A DNA stretch of 12,950 nt from an uncultured Veillonella sp. (GCA_900549845.1 URPT01000037.1:1-12950), one strand, 5' to 3'. Counted from the first letter of the stretch, positions 1 to 6,170 are shown. Program-made: numbers and translations. Notes: generated by a model not told the origin, from the sequence alone.

Positions 1-2
1 CT

Positions 3-605
3 ACCACAACAGGCCGTATGGTGGCGATTAACAAATATAAAGCGGCTTTCACCAATATTGCGTCCCAAATGGCAACCTTGCGTAGAAAGGCCTACACGGA
101 ATTACCAACGAAGTTATTGGCCTATATTATGAACCAAATGGGGGTTCTAGAGTACTATAAATCCCATGGGGAAGCGGCAAAGGTAGAGCATATACGGGAT
201 CTATATCGCATCATGGAAAAACTTGATGCTGCCTATGAAGGCCCAGCTGGTTTAGCTCGATTAAATCAAATCTTGCAGATGGCGGCCCTTACAGCCGGTG
301 AGCCTGCCCAACAGGTACGCAATGAAGAGCGCATTCCAATCATTACCATCCACCAAGCCAAAGGCAGCGAGTTTGACCACGTGTTCTTGGCAGGCCTTAA
401 TGAAGGTGCCTTCCCAAGTCCTTTTGCCATCGCAGAAGGCCGTGAAGACGAAGAAAAACGCTTGTTCTATGTGGCTATTACACGACCTAAACAAGAGCTG
501 ACTATTACCTTTGAACAAACGAATATACGTGGCCGAGCTGTTCAACCAAGCTCGCTACTCAACTATATGCCACGAGACCCAGAACTCGTAGAAAGGAGAT
601 ACTAA
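3..605 (+). CDS. UvrD/PcrA-type ATP-dependent DNA helicase, C-terminal part
   Basis: The frame is open to the left edge, so only the last 200 or so residues are present. The first ATG at 18 is internal and is not the start. Two superfamily 1 helicase motifs are visible. One is a motif V-like stretch (TIHQAKGSEFDHVFL, about 345-390) followed by GLNEGAFPSP. The other is a motif VI-like stretch (EEKRLFYVAITRPKQEL, about 450-500), which supplies the arginine finger in this family. Family knowledge: these are 3'-5' DNA translocases used in repair and replication restart. The stop TAA shares its last base with the ATG of the next gene (TAATG), so the two are probably co-transcribed and translationally coupled. 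Which UvrD subtype this is cannot be decided without the N-terminal half. Confidence 0.9.
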   Translation, partial: TTTGRMVAINKYKAAFTNIASQMATLRRKAYTELPTKLLAYIMNQMGVLEYYKSHGEAAKVEHIRDLYRIMEKLDAAYEGPAGLARLNQILQMAALTAGEPAQQVRNEERIPIITIHQAKGSEFDHVFLAGLNEGAFPSPFAIAEGREDEEKRLFYVAITRPKQELTITFEQTNIRGRAVQPSSLLNYMPRDPELVERRY

Positions 606-1609
606 TGGCGCGAAAAACACATCGTCCAGATGATATTTTGTGGACTGTCACTGCTGCAGATTTAGAGGCTGTACATAGCGAGAAACAAGATATTACACTT
701 GGTGCAGTACTAGATACTCGATATCCTCGTAAGTCCTTAGTCAAGCTATTTGAGGAAAAACTAATCTATATCAACGGCCATAAGGCGACGCCAAAGGATG
801 CTATCTCAGAAGGTGATGAGATTTGGATTGCTATGGCGAAGGAAAAAATTGATTACGAACCAATTGAAATGGACTTACATATCTTGTATGAAGATGATGA
901 TCTCCTCATTGTGGATAAGCCTGCTGGTGTGACGGTAAACTCTAAAGACCAAGTATCCCTTGCTAATGGCGTAGCGTACTACTTCAAAGAAAATGGCATT
1001 AAGCGTAAGGTGCGTTTCTTGAACCGTTTAGATAGAGATACAACGGGATGCATCGTAATTGCTAAAAGCGGTTTAGCCCAAAGTCTTTATCAACAGCAAA
1101 TGGACGATAATACCTTTGAGAAGTGGTATATGGCCTCTGTAGAAGGTATTGTAGAAGTAGATGAAGATTCTTTAGTATTGCCGATGGATCGCAGTACCGA
1201 TGGTATTCATTATGAAGTCAATCCAAAGGGGAAGGAAACGCGCACAGATTATTCCGTCCTATGTAGACATTTTTCACAACCTGTGGATAACTCTGTGAAT
1301 AAGTCCCAAAATTCTGTGGATATGAGCCAAGAAAATGTGGATATAGAATTACAAAATGTGGATAAACATGGTGTAAATGTGGACAAATCTGTGCATAACT
1401 CATCAAAATGTGGATATACAGAGGTTCTAGTCCGTTTGTACACCGGAAAAACACATCAAATTCGTGTGGCTTTCAGCCATATAGGTCACCCTCTCGTAGG
1501 GGATACCTTATATGGCGCACAGCCAACGGGGCAGCCGTTCCAATTGCGTGCTCAAAAGGTTGTATTTACACACATGCGTACAGGCGAGCGTATTACGGTT
1601 ACTGCATAA
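605..1609 (+). CDS. RluA-family pseudouridine synthase with S4 domain and an in-frame insert
   Basis: Predicted to isomerise specific uridines in rRNA (or tRNA) to pseudouridine in the cytoplasm. Residues 30-78 look like an S4 RNA-binding domain. The catalytic motif is NRLDRDTTG (140-148), a variant of the usual HRLDxxTSG, with D143 the expected catalytic aspartate. The C-terminal signature TGKTHQIRVAFSHIGHPLVGD lies at 280-300. The start ATG at 605 overlaps the upstream stop and follows GAAAGGAG at 591-598. Oddity: between the strand ending at LCRH (219-222) and GYTEVLVRLYTG (270-281), where family members normally have a short turn, there are about 45 extra polar residues. These follow a rough seven-residue repeat beginning VD or VN (VDN, VNK, VDM, VDI, VDK, VDK, VHN). 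At DNA level the insert is a run of DnaA-box-like sequences. The catalytic core looks intact, so the enzyme is probably active. Confidence 0.93.
   Translation: MARKTHRPDDILWTVTAADLEAVHSEKQDITLGAVLDTRYPRKSLVKLFEEKLIYINGHKATPKDAISEGDEIWIAMAKEKIDYEPIEMDLHILYEDDDLLIVDKPAGVTVNSKDQVSLANGVAYYFKENGIKRKVRFLNRLDRDTTGCIVIAKSGLAQSLYQQQMDDNTFEKWYMASVEGIVEVDEDSLVLPMDRSTDGIHYEVNPKGKETRTDYSVLCRHFSQPVDNSVNKSQNSVDMSQENVDIELQNVDKHGVNVDKSVHNSSKCGYTEVLVRLYTGKTHQIRVAFSHIGHPLVGDTLYGAQPTGQPFQLRAQKVVFTHMRTGERITVTA
1282..1417 (+). promoter_or_regulatory. Cluster of eight DnaA-box-like 9-mers inside the pseudouridine synthase gene
   Basis: All eight read TGTGNATAA-like on the plus strand (TTATNCACA on minus). Starts are 1282 (TGTGGATAA), 1294 (TGTGAATAA), 1315 (TGTGGATAT), 1336 (TGTGGATAT), 1357 (TGTGGATAA), 1378 (TGTGGACAA), 1390 (TGTGCATAA) and 1409 (TGTGGATAT). 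Four match the TTATNCACA consensus exactly and four differ at one base. Intervals are 12, 21, 21, 21, 21, 12 and 19 bp, so five boxes in a row repeat at two helical turns. Boxes 1-7 share one codon phase (xxT-GTG-GAT-AAx). Box 8 is in another phase, ends in TAT rather than TAA and so avoids a stop; it may be partly native coding sequence. DnaA binding is inferred from the motif, not shown. Confidence 0.7.
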
Positions 1610-1920
1610 TTACCTCTAATTACTTTGATACTTATCACTAGGTAAGTATTAAGAAGTGCGTAATATATAGTACGTATTAATAATTAGATAGTAGTTTATT
1701 AACAATAGATCTACACTATAGATTGTGAAGTCACAATACATCAAATGTTCTAATTGAGAAATGAGAATTATTGATAACTCAGTAAAATCAATGATTTTAT
1801 AGAAATTTTTCAAAAAATATAATGACAAATGATAATCGATAAGCTATAATAGAAATGTAAATAAATCGATAGGCTTCGATTTGTAGCTTAGTGAATTGAA
1901 TGTAAGAGGTGTAGTTCAAT
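1610..1920. other. 311-bp AT-rich intergenic regulatory region upstream of the CDF exporter
   Basis: No convincing gene on either strand. It holds four elements of dyad symmetry. (1) A hairpin at 1628-1636/1641-1649 (ATACTTATC / GGTAAGTAT, one G-U pair, 4-nt loop) just after the pseudouridine synthase stop; it has no T-run, so it is a poor intrinsic terminator. (2) A perfect dyad ATTGTGA-AG-TCACAAT at 1722-1737. (3) A perfect dyad TAAAATC-AAT-GATTTTA at 1783-1799. (4) A hairpin AAATCGA/TCGATTT at 1863-1869/1876-1882 in the presumed leader. A 12-base direct repeat (AATCGATARGCT, 1834-1845 and 1864-1875) overlaps the promoter spacer and the leader. The AT-rich segment 1759-1777 is weakly Fur-box-like. 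Confidence 0.6.
1822..1850 (+). promoter_or_regulatory. Sigma-70-type promoter for the CDF exporter
   Basis: The -35 hexamer ATGACA (1822-1827) and a perfect -10 TATAAT (1845-1850) are separated by 17 bp. Transcription would start near 1857, leaving a leader of about 64 nt before the ATG at 1921. Confidence 0.7.
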
Positions 1921-3045
1921 ATGATTTTGCAAGAAAATGGTGCAGCACGTAATCGGGGGATTACGCTTGCTAGTATAAAAGGTATTATAGGTAACGTCGT
2001 TCTCGTTATTTTTAAAATGATTGTAGGCCTTGCATCTAACTCTATCGCCATCATCCTTGATGCGGTAAACAACTTAACAGACGTTTTGTCCTCTGTGTTA
2101 ACTATTGTTGGTACAAAATTAGCAGCTAAGGGTGCCGATAAGGAGCATCCATTTGGTCATGGTCGTATCGAATATATGACTACCATGGCCATTGCTTTCA
2201 TCATCCTTGGTGCAGGCATTGGATCACTCAAGGAATCTATTGAAAAAATTCTTCACCCTGAGGTATCTACCTTTGATGTTCCAAGCTTGGCCATTATCGC
2301 TGTCGCTATTGTGGTGAAAGTTGTGATGGGCCGTTATATTAAGGCGCAAGGTGAAAAATACAAATCTGATGCGCTTGTAGCGTCTGGTATAGATGCGCTC
2401 TTTGATGCGGTAATTACCTTTGCCACATTAGTATCTGCAGGCTTAGTATTCTTCTTCAACTTTGACATTCAAGGCTATGTAGGTGCAGCAATCTCCGTAT
2501 TGATTTTGAAAGCTGCTTATGACATTTTAAAAGAAATGTATAATCACTTGCTTGGTGTTCGTGCAGATGATAACTTAATCCGCGATATTAAAGAAACTAT
2601 CGCACAACATCCAAATGTAGGTGGTGTATATGACTTGGTTTTGAATAGCTACGGACCTGGTGAAACAATTGGTTCCGTCCATGTTTCCGTTCCAGATTCG
2701 ATGACTATGGCCGAGGTGCATCCATTAACTAAGGGTATTGCCGTTCATCTTTATAAAAAGTTTGGCATTAATATGACCGTTGGTGTCTATGCTGAAAACA
2801 AACCAAGTGTAGAAGTGCTTGAAATTAGAAAAGCGCTAGATCAAGTTATTAGCTTATATACACATGTTGTACAAGTACATGCCTTCTATGTTCAAGAAGA
2901 AAAGAAAGTTATCTACTACGATATTATCTTTGACTTTGATGAAGAAGATCCACATGGTACATTAGAAAAAATTAAAGCAGAAATGCAAAAACGCTGTCCT
3001 GATTATGTACAATTTGCTATTGTAGATACAGACTTTAGTAACTAA
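1921..3045 (+). CDS. Cation diffusion facilitator exporter, probably manganese (MntE-like)
   Basis: A six-TM CDF-family transporter of 374 residues, exporting a divalent metal from the cytoplasm in exchange for protons. The family signature HPFGHGRIEY is at 76-85, after TM2. The expected transport site is N50-x3-D54 in TM2 and D158-x3-D162 in TM5. Zinc exporters of the family usually carry H/D-D-H-D at these positions, while the NDDD set is the one I recall for manganese exporters such as pneumococcal MntE. Mn2+ is therefore the favoured substrate, with Fe2+ as the alternative. The soluble C-terminal domain (about 205-374) has the usual CDF dimerisation features (GPGETIGSVHV, near 240-252), followed by an extra acidic tail region. 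The ATG follows AAGAGGTG (1904-1911) by 9 nt. It is monocistronic, with a promoter at 1822-1850 and a terminator at 3063-3120. Confidence 0.9.
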   Translation: MILQENGAARNRGITLASIKGIIGNVVLVIFKMIVGLASNSIAIILDAVNNLTDVLSSVLTIVGTKLAAKGADKEHPFGHGRIEYMTTMAIAFIILGAGIGSLKESIEKILHPEVSTFDVPSLAIIAVAIVVKVVMGRYIKAQGEKYKSDALVASGIDALFDAVITFATLVSAGLVFFFNFDIQGYVGAAISVLILKAAYDILKEMYNHLLGVRADDNLIRDIKETIAQHPNVGGVYDLVLNSYGPGETIGSVHVSVPDSMTMAEVHPLTKGIAVHLYKKFGINMTVGVYAENKPSVEVLEIRKALDQVISLYTHVVQVHAFYVQEEKKVIYYDIIFDFDEEDPHGTLEKIKAEMQKRCPDYVQFAIVDTDFSN

Positions 3046-3062
3046 TAAAATACGAATAAAGG

Positions 3063-3120
3063 CTTCAACCAATCATCGACGAAAATATTTCGCCAAGAAA
3101 TGGTTGAAGTCTTTTCTTTT
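3063..3120 (+). terminator. Intrinsic terminator of the CDF exporter gene
   Basis: CTTCAACCA (3063-3071) pairs perfectly with TGGTTGAAG (3101-3109) and is followed by a T-rich run (TCTTTTCTTTT). A smaller nested hairpin, CGAAA/TTTCG, sits in the loop near 3080-3092. Confidence 0.85.
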
Positions 3121-3166
3121 ACTAGGCTATAAATTTAGTTATACTATAAGTCCGAGAGGTGGTTCT

Positions 3167-3208
3167 ATGTTGGAATGGAACCAGGTAATTAAGAGTTTAA
3201 GTTTATAA
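3167..3208 (+). other. Possible 13-codon small ORF
   Basis: ATG at 3167, preceded by GAGAGGTGG (3154-3162), opens a reading frame for MLEWNQVIKSLSL and stops at TAA (3206-3208). A TATACT at 3140-3145 could serve as -10, but I see no good -35. It could be a leader peptide, the 5' stub of a lost gene, or chance. It ends just upstream of the promoter of the secreted protein. Confidence 0.25.
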
Positions 3209-3220
3209 AAATAGACTAAC

Positions 3221-3249
3221 TTGAAATTTATGCACTAAGTGAATATAAT
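3221..3249 (+). promoter_or_regulatory. Promoter for the secreted YezG-like protein
   Basis: TTGAAA (3221-3226), a 17-bp spacer and a perfect TATAAT (3244-3249). Transcription would start near 3256. The upstream in-frame GTG at 3239 therefore lies before the start of the message and cannot be the translation start. Confidence 0.75.
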
Positions 3250-3301
3250 ATATTGTATAAAATATAATTTGTTTGGGGAATCCTATATGAGGAGAGATAG
3301 A

Positions 3302-3874
3302 ATGAAGAAATTTGCTCTTACAACATTAGCTGTAATGGCGGCCGTTGGTGTGTTGGCGGTTCAGCCTGCAGATGCGAAGAAGGTACAACAAGATTCTGTA
3401 GTATCACCTATTGAAATGCCTATGAATGATGAAATTCAACAGGCTAATGGTGTATCCAAGTCTACCAATAAAGAAACACAACGTTTATCTAATAAGTTAG
3501 CAGATGCTACGAGAGTGATGATTAAGAAGAATTGGAAGACTATCTATATTAAAGCAGTGCCTACAGGAGATAAAGCGGCTGTACGTTTCTATTACACAGA
3601 TAAAAATGGTCAAGTATATAATGGCCAAGTCATTAGAAATACAGGCCTATCTAAAGGTAAATATATGACTGGTTCGTTGCGACAAGTTGAAGCGCTACAA
3701 GAATTAGTAAATCATTTACAACAAAATGGTCAAGAGGTACCATCCTCCATTGATCTTATCATTACCCAAGGCGGATACCGTACTAAGACGATCTTTAATT
3801 ATGGCGAAGATACAAGTAATCTACCTGCTTATCAACAACAGTATGAACAACAAAATTTCCCTACTATGAAGTAA
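3302..3874 (+). CDS. Secreted protein of unknown function, YezG/DUF600-like pattern
   Basis: A 190-residue product with a clear signal peptide (MKKFALTTLAVMAAVGVLAV, cleavage likely after ADA-25), so it is exported. The ATG at 3302 is chosen because AGGAGA (3290-3295) lies 6 nt before it and the signal peptide starts cleanly there; an in-frame ATG at 3287 behind GGGGAA is an alternative. The mature part has a polar linker (26-65). A body of about 66-170 follows: an amphipathic helix with NWKTIYIKAV, a strand VRFYYTDKNG, a helix VEALQELVNHLQQNGQ and strands DLIITQGGYRTKTIFNYGED. This order and the final F-N/D-Y hairpin resemble the YezG/DUF600 family, known as cytoplasmic immunity proteins of polymorphic toxins. 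Here it is secreted and no toxin is adjacent. The similarity is from memory and is tentative. The C-terminus is Q-rich. Confidence 0.75.
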   Translation: MKKFALTTLAVMAAVGVLAVQPADAKKVQQDSVVSPIEMPMNDEIQQANGVSKSTNKETQRLSNKLADATRVMIKKNWKTIYIKAVPTGDKAAVRFYYTDKNGQVYNGQVIRNTGLSKGKYMTGSLRQVEALQELVNHLQQNGQEVPSSIDLIITQGGYRTKTIFNYGEDTSNLPAYQQQYEQQNFPTMK

Positions 3875-3881
3875 GAGAAAG

Positions 3882-3905
3882 GCCCGTGCATAGCACGGGC
3901 TTTTT
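3882..3905. terminator. Strong intrinsic terminator between converging genes
   Basis: GCCCGTGC (3882-3889), loop ATA, GCACGGGC (3893-3900), then TTTTT. It ends the plus-strand secreted-protein gene. It lies immediately past the stop of the minus-strand permease (3909), so it may serve both directions, although its minus-side T-run is interrupted (TTTCTCTT). Confidence 0.93.
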
Positions 3906-3908
3906 GTG

Positions 3909-5351
3909 TTAGATTACGTAATCGTCAGAATCTTCTTTTTTAGGTTTTTTGTAAATTTCTTTTACACCAGCCATCTCGATAAGTTCCTCACTGAGTGCAT
4001 CTTCATCATCTGTATTAAGCATGGAGTAGAAGGCCCAAAGGATAACGAACCAAATTGGTGTGAACAAGAGGGCAATTCGAGTGTCTTCATTTAAGGCAAG
4101 AATGCCTAGAATGAAAACAAAGAACGCAAGAATGATGTAGTTCATCACAGGGAATAGAGGCATCTTGAATTTAGATTGTGCCGCTAGTTCCGGATTTTTC
4201 TTGCGATATTTGAGGTGACAAATAACCATCATGGCCCAAATAAAGATGAAGCAGAATGTAGAGATAGATGTAATCATAACGAATACTGCTTCTGGCATTA
4301 CATAGTTGAGTACAACTGTAATCAATAGTACTGCAGCGGAGAAAATGGTTGCTTGGTATGGTACGCTGCTGTGGGTTAAGCGGCGCATAGAGCTTGGCGC
4401 ATGACCGCGTTTAGCAAGGGCGTAAATCATACGGCCTGTACTAAAGATACCAGAGTTTGTTGCAGATGCAGCAGATGTAAGAACTACAAAGTTTACAATA
4501 CCTGCAGCGGCTGCAATACCAACTGCTGTAAATACGGCCACAAATGGGCTAGCAGATGGGTTGACGGCTGTCCAAGGATAAATGCTCATGATGATAGCCA
4601 AAGAGCCCACATAGAACAAAATAATGCGTAAAGGGATGTTGTTAATCGCCATAGGAATAACCTTTTCAGGATCTTCTGTTTCACCAGCTGTTAAACCTAC
4701 GAGCTCGATACCTGTGAAAGCGAAAACAACCATTTGGAATGATAAGATAAAGCCCATCGTTCCGTTCGGGAACCAGCCCCCATAATTCCACATATTACTA
4801 AAGGCGGCAACGCCTGCATCTGTAGTAAAACCTGTGACAATCATGATGATACCGATGATAATGAGGGAGATGATGGCAATTACCTTAATCAAGGCAAACC
4901 AGAACTCCATTTCACCGAAGTACTTTACGGCTGTTAAGTTCATTAATAGCAATGCTACTAAGACGACAAGGGCGGGTATCCATTGAGGCAACCACGGTAT
5001 CCAGAACTGCATATAGAGGCCTACGGCTGTTAAATCGGCCATGGCTAGTGAAAGCCAACAGAACCAGTATGTCCATCCTGTAATAAAGGCTGCTCGATCA
5101 CCTAAATAATCTTCTACGAAATCGATAAAAGAGTGGTGGTTCAAGTTAGACAATAATAATTCGCCTAATGCTCTCATGATGAAGAAGCAGATAATACCTG
5201 TAATAAGGTAGGCGAAAATAATGGATGGACCTGCCAAGTGAATGGCACGGCCGGAACCTAAGAACAAGCCTGTACCGATGGCACCGCCGATGGCGAGCAA
5301 CTGTACGTGCCGGTTCTTAAGGCCCCGTTTTAACTGATGCGTATCAGACAT
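3909..5351 (-). CDS. cycA: CycA-like D-serine/D-alanine/glycine:H+ symporter
   Basis: A 480-residue permease of the APC superfamily, amino acid transporter (AAT) family, with about 12 TM segments. The N-terminal signature GGAIGTGLFLGSG (22-34) begins TM1, where the substrate carboxylate is held in this family. Stretches such as TGWTYWFCW, KYFGEMEFWFALIKV, FTGIELVGLTAGETEDPEK and FVVLTSAASATNSGIFSTGRM follow E. coli CycA closely as I recall it, so glycine, alanine and D-serine are the likely substrates. The C-terminal tail is highly charged (DDEDALSEE, ending KKPKKEDSDDYVI). The ATG at 5351 has GAGGTC upstream (plus-strand 5357-5362). It is monocistronic, convergent with the upstream secreted-protein gene and divergent from the NimA-like gene. 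The exact substrate range cannot be read from sequence. Confidence 0.9.
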   Translation of the reverse strand: MSDTHQLKRGLKNRHVQLLAIGGAIGTGLFLGSGRAIHLAGPSIIFAYLITGIICFFIMRALGELLLSNLNHHSFIDFVEDYLGDRAAFITGWTYWFCWLSLAMADLTAVGLYMQFWIPWLPQWIPALVVLVALLLMNLTAVKYFGEMEFWFALIKVIAIISLIIIGIIMIVTGFTTDAGVAAFSNMWNYGGWFPNGTMGFILSFQMVVFAFTGIELVGLTAGETEDPEKVIPMAINNIPLRIILFYVGSLAIIMSIYPWTAVNPSASPFVAVFTAVGIAAAAGIVNFVVLTSAASATNSGIFSTGRMIYALAKRGHAPSSMRRLTHSSVPYQATIFSAAVLLITVVLNYVMPEAVFVMITSISTFCFIFIWAMMVICHLKYRKKNPELAAQSKFKMPLFPVMNYIILAFFVFILGILALNEDTRIALLFTPIWFVILWAFYSMLNTDDEDALSEELIEMAGVKEIYKKPKKEDSDDYVI

Positions 5352-5389
5352 AGTAAAGACCTCTTTTCTACAAACTATCTACAAATATA

Positions 5390-5415
5390 AAAAGCCATGG
5401 ATGACCATAGCTTTT
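5390..5415 (-). promoter_or_regulatory. Terminator-like hairpin in the cycA leader
   Basis: Read on the minus strand, AAAAGCTATGG (5415-5405) pairs over 11 bp, with one G-U, with CCATGGCTTTT (5400-5390). The loop is TCAT and the hairpin ends in five Ts. It lies about 25 nt after the predicted start of transcription and about 40 nt before the ATG. The AAAA of its 5' arm could instead pair within TTTTATA/TATAAAA (5437-5431/5418-5412), which would compete with it. This layout resembles an attenuator. Confidence 0.45.
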
Positions 5416-5447
5416 ATAATCTATAGAATCTATAAAACTATTTTTTT

Positions 5448-5476
5448 ATAATACAGTATCTATTGCAAAAAGTCAA
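5448..5476 (-). promoter_or_regulatory. Promoter of cycA
   Basis: On the minus strand, TTGACT (5476-5471), a 17-bp spacer, then TATTAT (5453-5448). Transcription would start near 5441. A 13-bp palindrome, TATAGA-A-TCTATA (5422-5434), lies just downstream and could be an operator. Confidence 0.7.
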
Positions 5477-5504
5477 ATGTATTTATACAGTAGACATATA
5501 TTAG

Positions 5505-5536
5505 AAATAGTATTATTTATAAATAGTATAATTTAT
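5505..5536. repeat. Two tandem 16-bp AT-rich repeats
   Basis: AAATAGTATTATTTAT (5505-5520) is followed directly by AAATAGTATAATTTAT (5521-5536), with one mismatch. Each junction creates the perfect palindrome ATTTATAAAT (5515-5524 and 5531-5540). The repeat lies between the divergent promoters of cycA and the NimA-like gene. It is very AT-rich, so chance or a bent-DNA role are as likely as an operator. Confidence 0.5.
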
Positions 5537-5598
5537 AAATAAAGAGTAGTTGTTTATACCTTCAAAATAATACTTTTTCATATATGATATCGAAAATT

Positions 5599-5607
5599 TG
5601 CTATAAT
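5599..5607 (+). promoter_or_regulatory. Extended -10 promoter of the NimA-like gene
   Basis: TG-C-TATAAT: a perfect -10 hexamer (5602-5607) with the TGn extension (5599-5601). No good -35 is visible at the usual distance. The predicted leader is about 35 nt. Confidence 0.6.
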
Positions 5608-5648
5608 GATACATAGATTATTTTTTACGTAAAACTGTGGAGACTATT

Positions 5649-6161
5649 ATGAGACGACAAGATCGCATGGTTACCAATATAGAAGAAATTAAAGGTATTT
5701 TAAGTAGTACTCGTATCATTCACCTAGGTCTGATGGATGGTGATTACCCTTACGTGGTGCCCTTACATTTTGGATATGAATTTATAGATGAGGTACTTTA
5801 TATCTATGTACATGGCCATTATGAGGGGAAAAAGTTTAGTTTGATTCAAGCGAATCCCCATGCATTTATTGAAATTGATGGTAGCGATGAAGCCCTCGTT
5901 TCAGGTGGAGATATACCATGTAAATATAGCTCGGTATACTCTAGTGTAATGGGTCGTGGAGAGGCTACCTATTTAAAGTCTATTGATGAAAAATCTCATG
6001 GCTTACAAGTATTGATGAAACATCAGACAGGACGTGAATTTACTTTTACGGAAGCCATGGTAAACTCTGTGGGCGTAGTTCAAATTAAAATTGTCGACTA
6101 TACGGCCAAAAGGCGAAGACAACTTGAACAAGATACTATTATGCCGCCATTAACTAAATAA
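5649..6161 (+). CDS. Pyridoxamine 5'-phosphate oxidase-like FMN-binding protein, NimA family
   Basis: A 170-residue split-barrel flavoprotein-like protein. The start MRRQDR is the family's usual beginning and is preceded by GTGGAGA (5637-5643) 5 nt away. The in-frame GTG at 5637 is part of that ribosome site and is rejected as start. Recognisable parts are IEEIKGIL, then RIIHLGLMDGDYPYVVPLHFGYE (22-44), VHGHYEGKK (54-62, FMN-phosphate region), the conserved CKYSSVYSSVMGRGEATYL (91-109) and LMKHQTG (122-128). Relatives include 5-nitroimidazole reductases (Nim) and flavin-nucleotide-binding proteins; many members have no known substrate. It is monocistronic with its own promoter and terminator. 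Nitroimidazole resistance should not be assumed from family membership. Confidence 0.88.
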   Translation: MRRQDRMVTNIEEIKGILSSTRIIHLGLMDGDYPYVVPLHFGYEFIDEVLYIYVHGHYEGKKFSLIQANPHAFIEIDGSDEALVSGGDIPCKYSSVYSSVMGRGEATYLKSIDEKSHGLQVLMKHQTGREFTFTEAMVNSVGVVQIKIVDYTAKRRRQLEQDTIMPPLTK

Positions 6162-6170
6162 TGACACAAC

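Noticed and set aside
1282..1417. CRISPR-like array (21-bp period)
   Set aside because: The repeated unit is only about 9 bp, spacers are about 12 bp or less, it is in frame within a conserved gene, and no cas genes are nearby.
1218..1454. Two open frames on the minus strand over the DnaA-box cluster
   Set aside because: Their repeated YPH/STF-type composition is simply the reverse reading of the TGTGGATAA repeats. There is no ribosome site and they lie inside a strong plus-strand gene.
1759..1777. Fur box before the CDF exporter
   Set aside because: Only a partial match (TGAGAAT-T-ATTGATA); not better than expected in AT-rich DNA. Kept only as a remark in the intergenic entry.
1857..1920. 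yybP-ykoY manganese riboswitch before the CDF exporter
   Set aside because: The leader is only about 64 nt with a single small hairpin; the aptamer needs a longer, two-legged structure that is not seen.
3239..3301. Upstream GTG start for the secreted protein
   Set aside because: It overlaps the -10 region of the TTGAAA-17-TATAAT promoter and so precedes the transcription start; the signal peptide begins cleanly at 3302.
5637..5648. GTG start for the NimA-like protein
   Set aside because: The GTGGAGA containing it is the ribosome site for the ATG at 5649, and the family usually begins MRRxDR.
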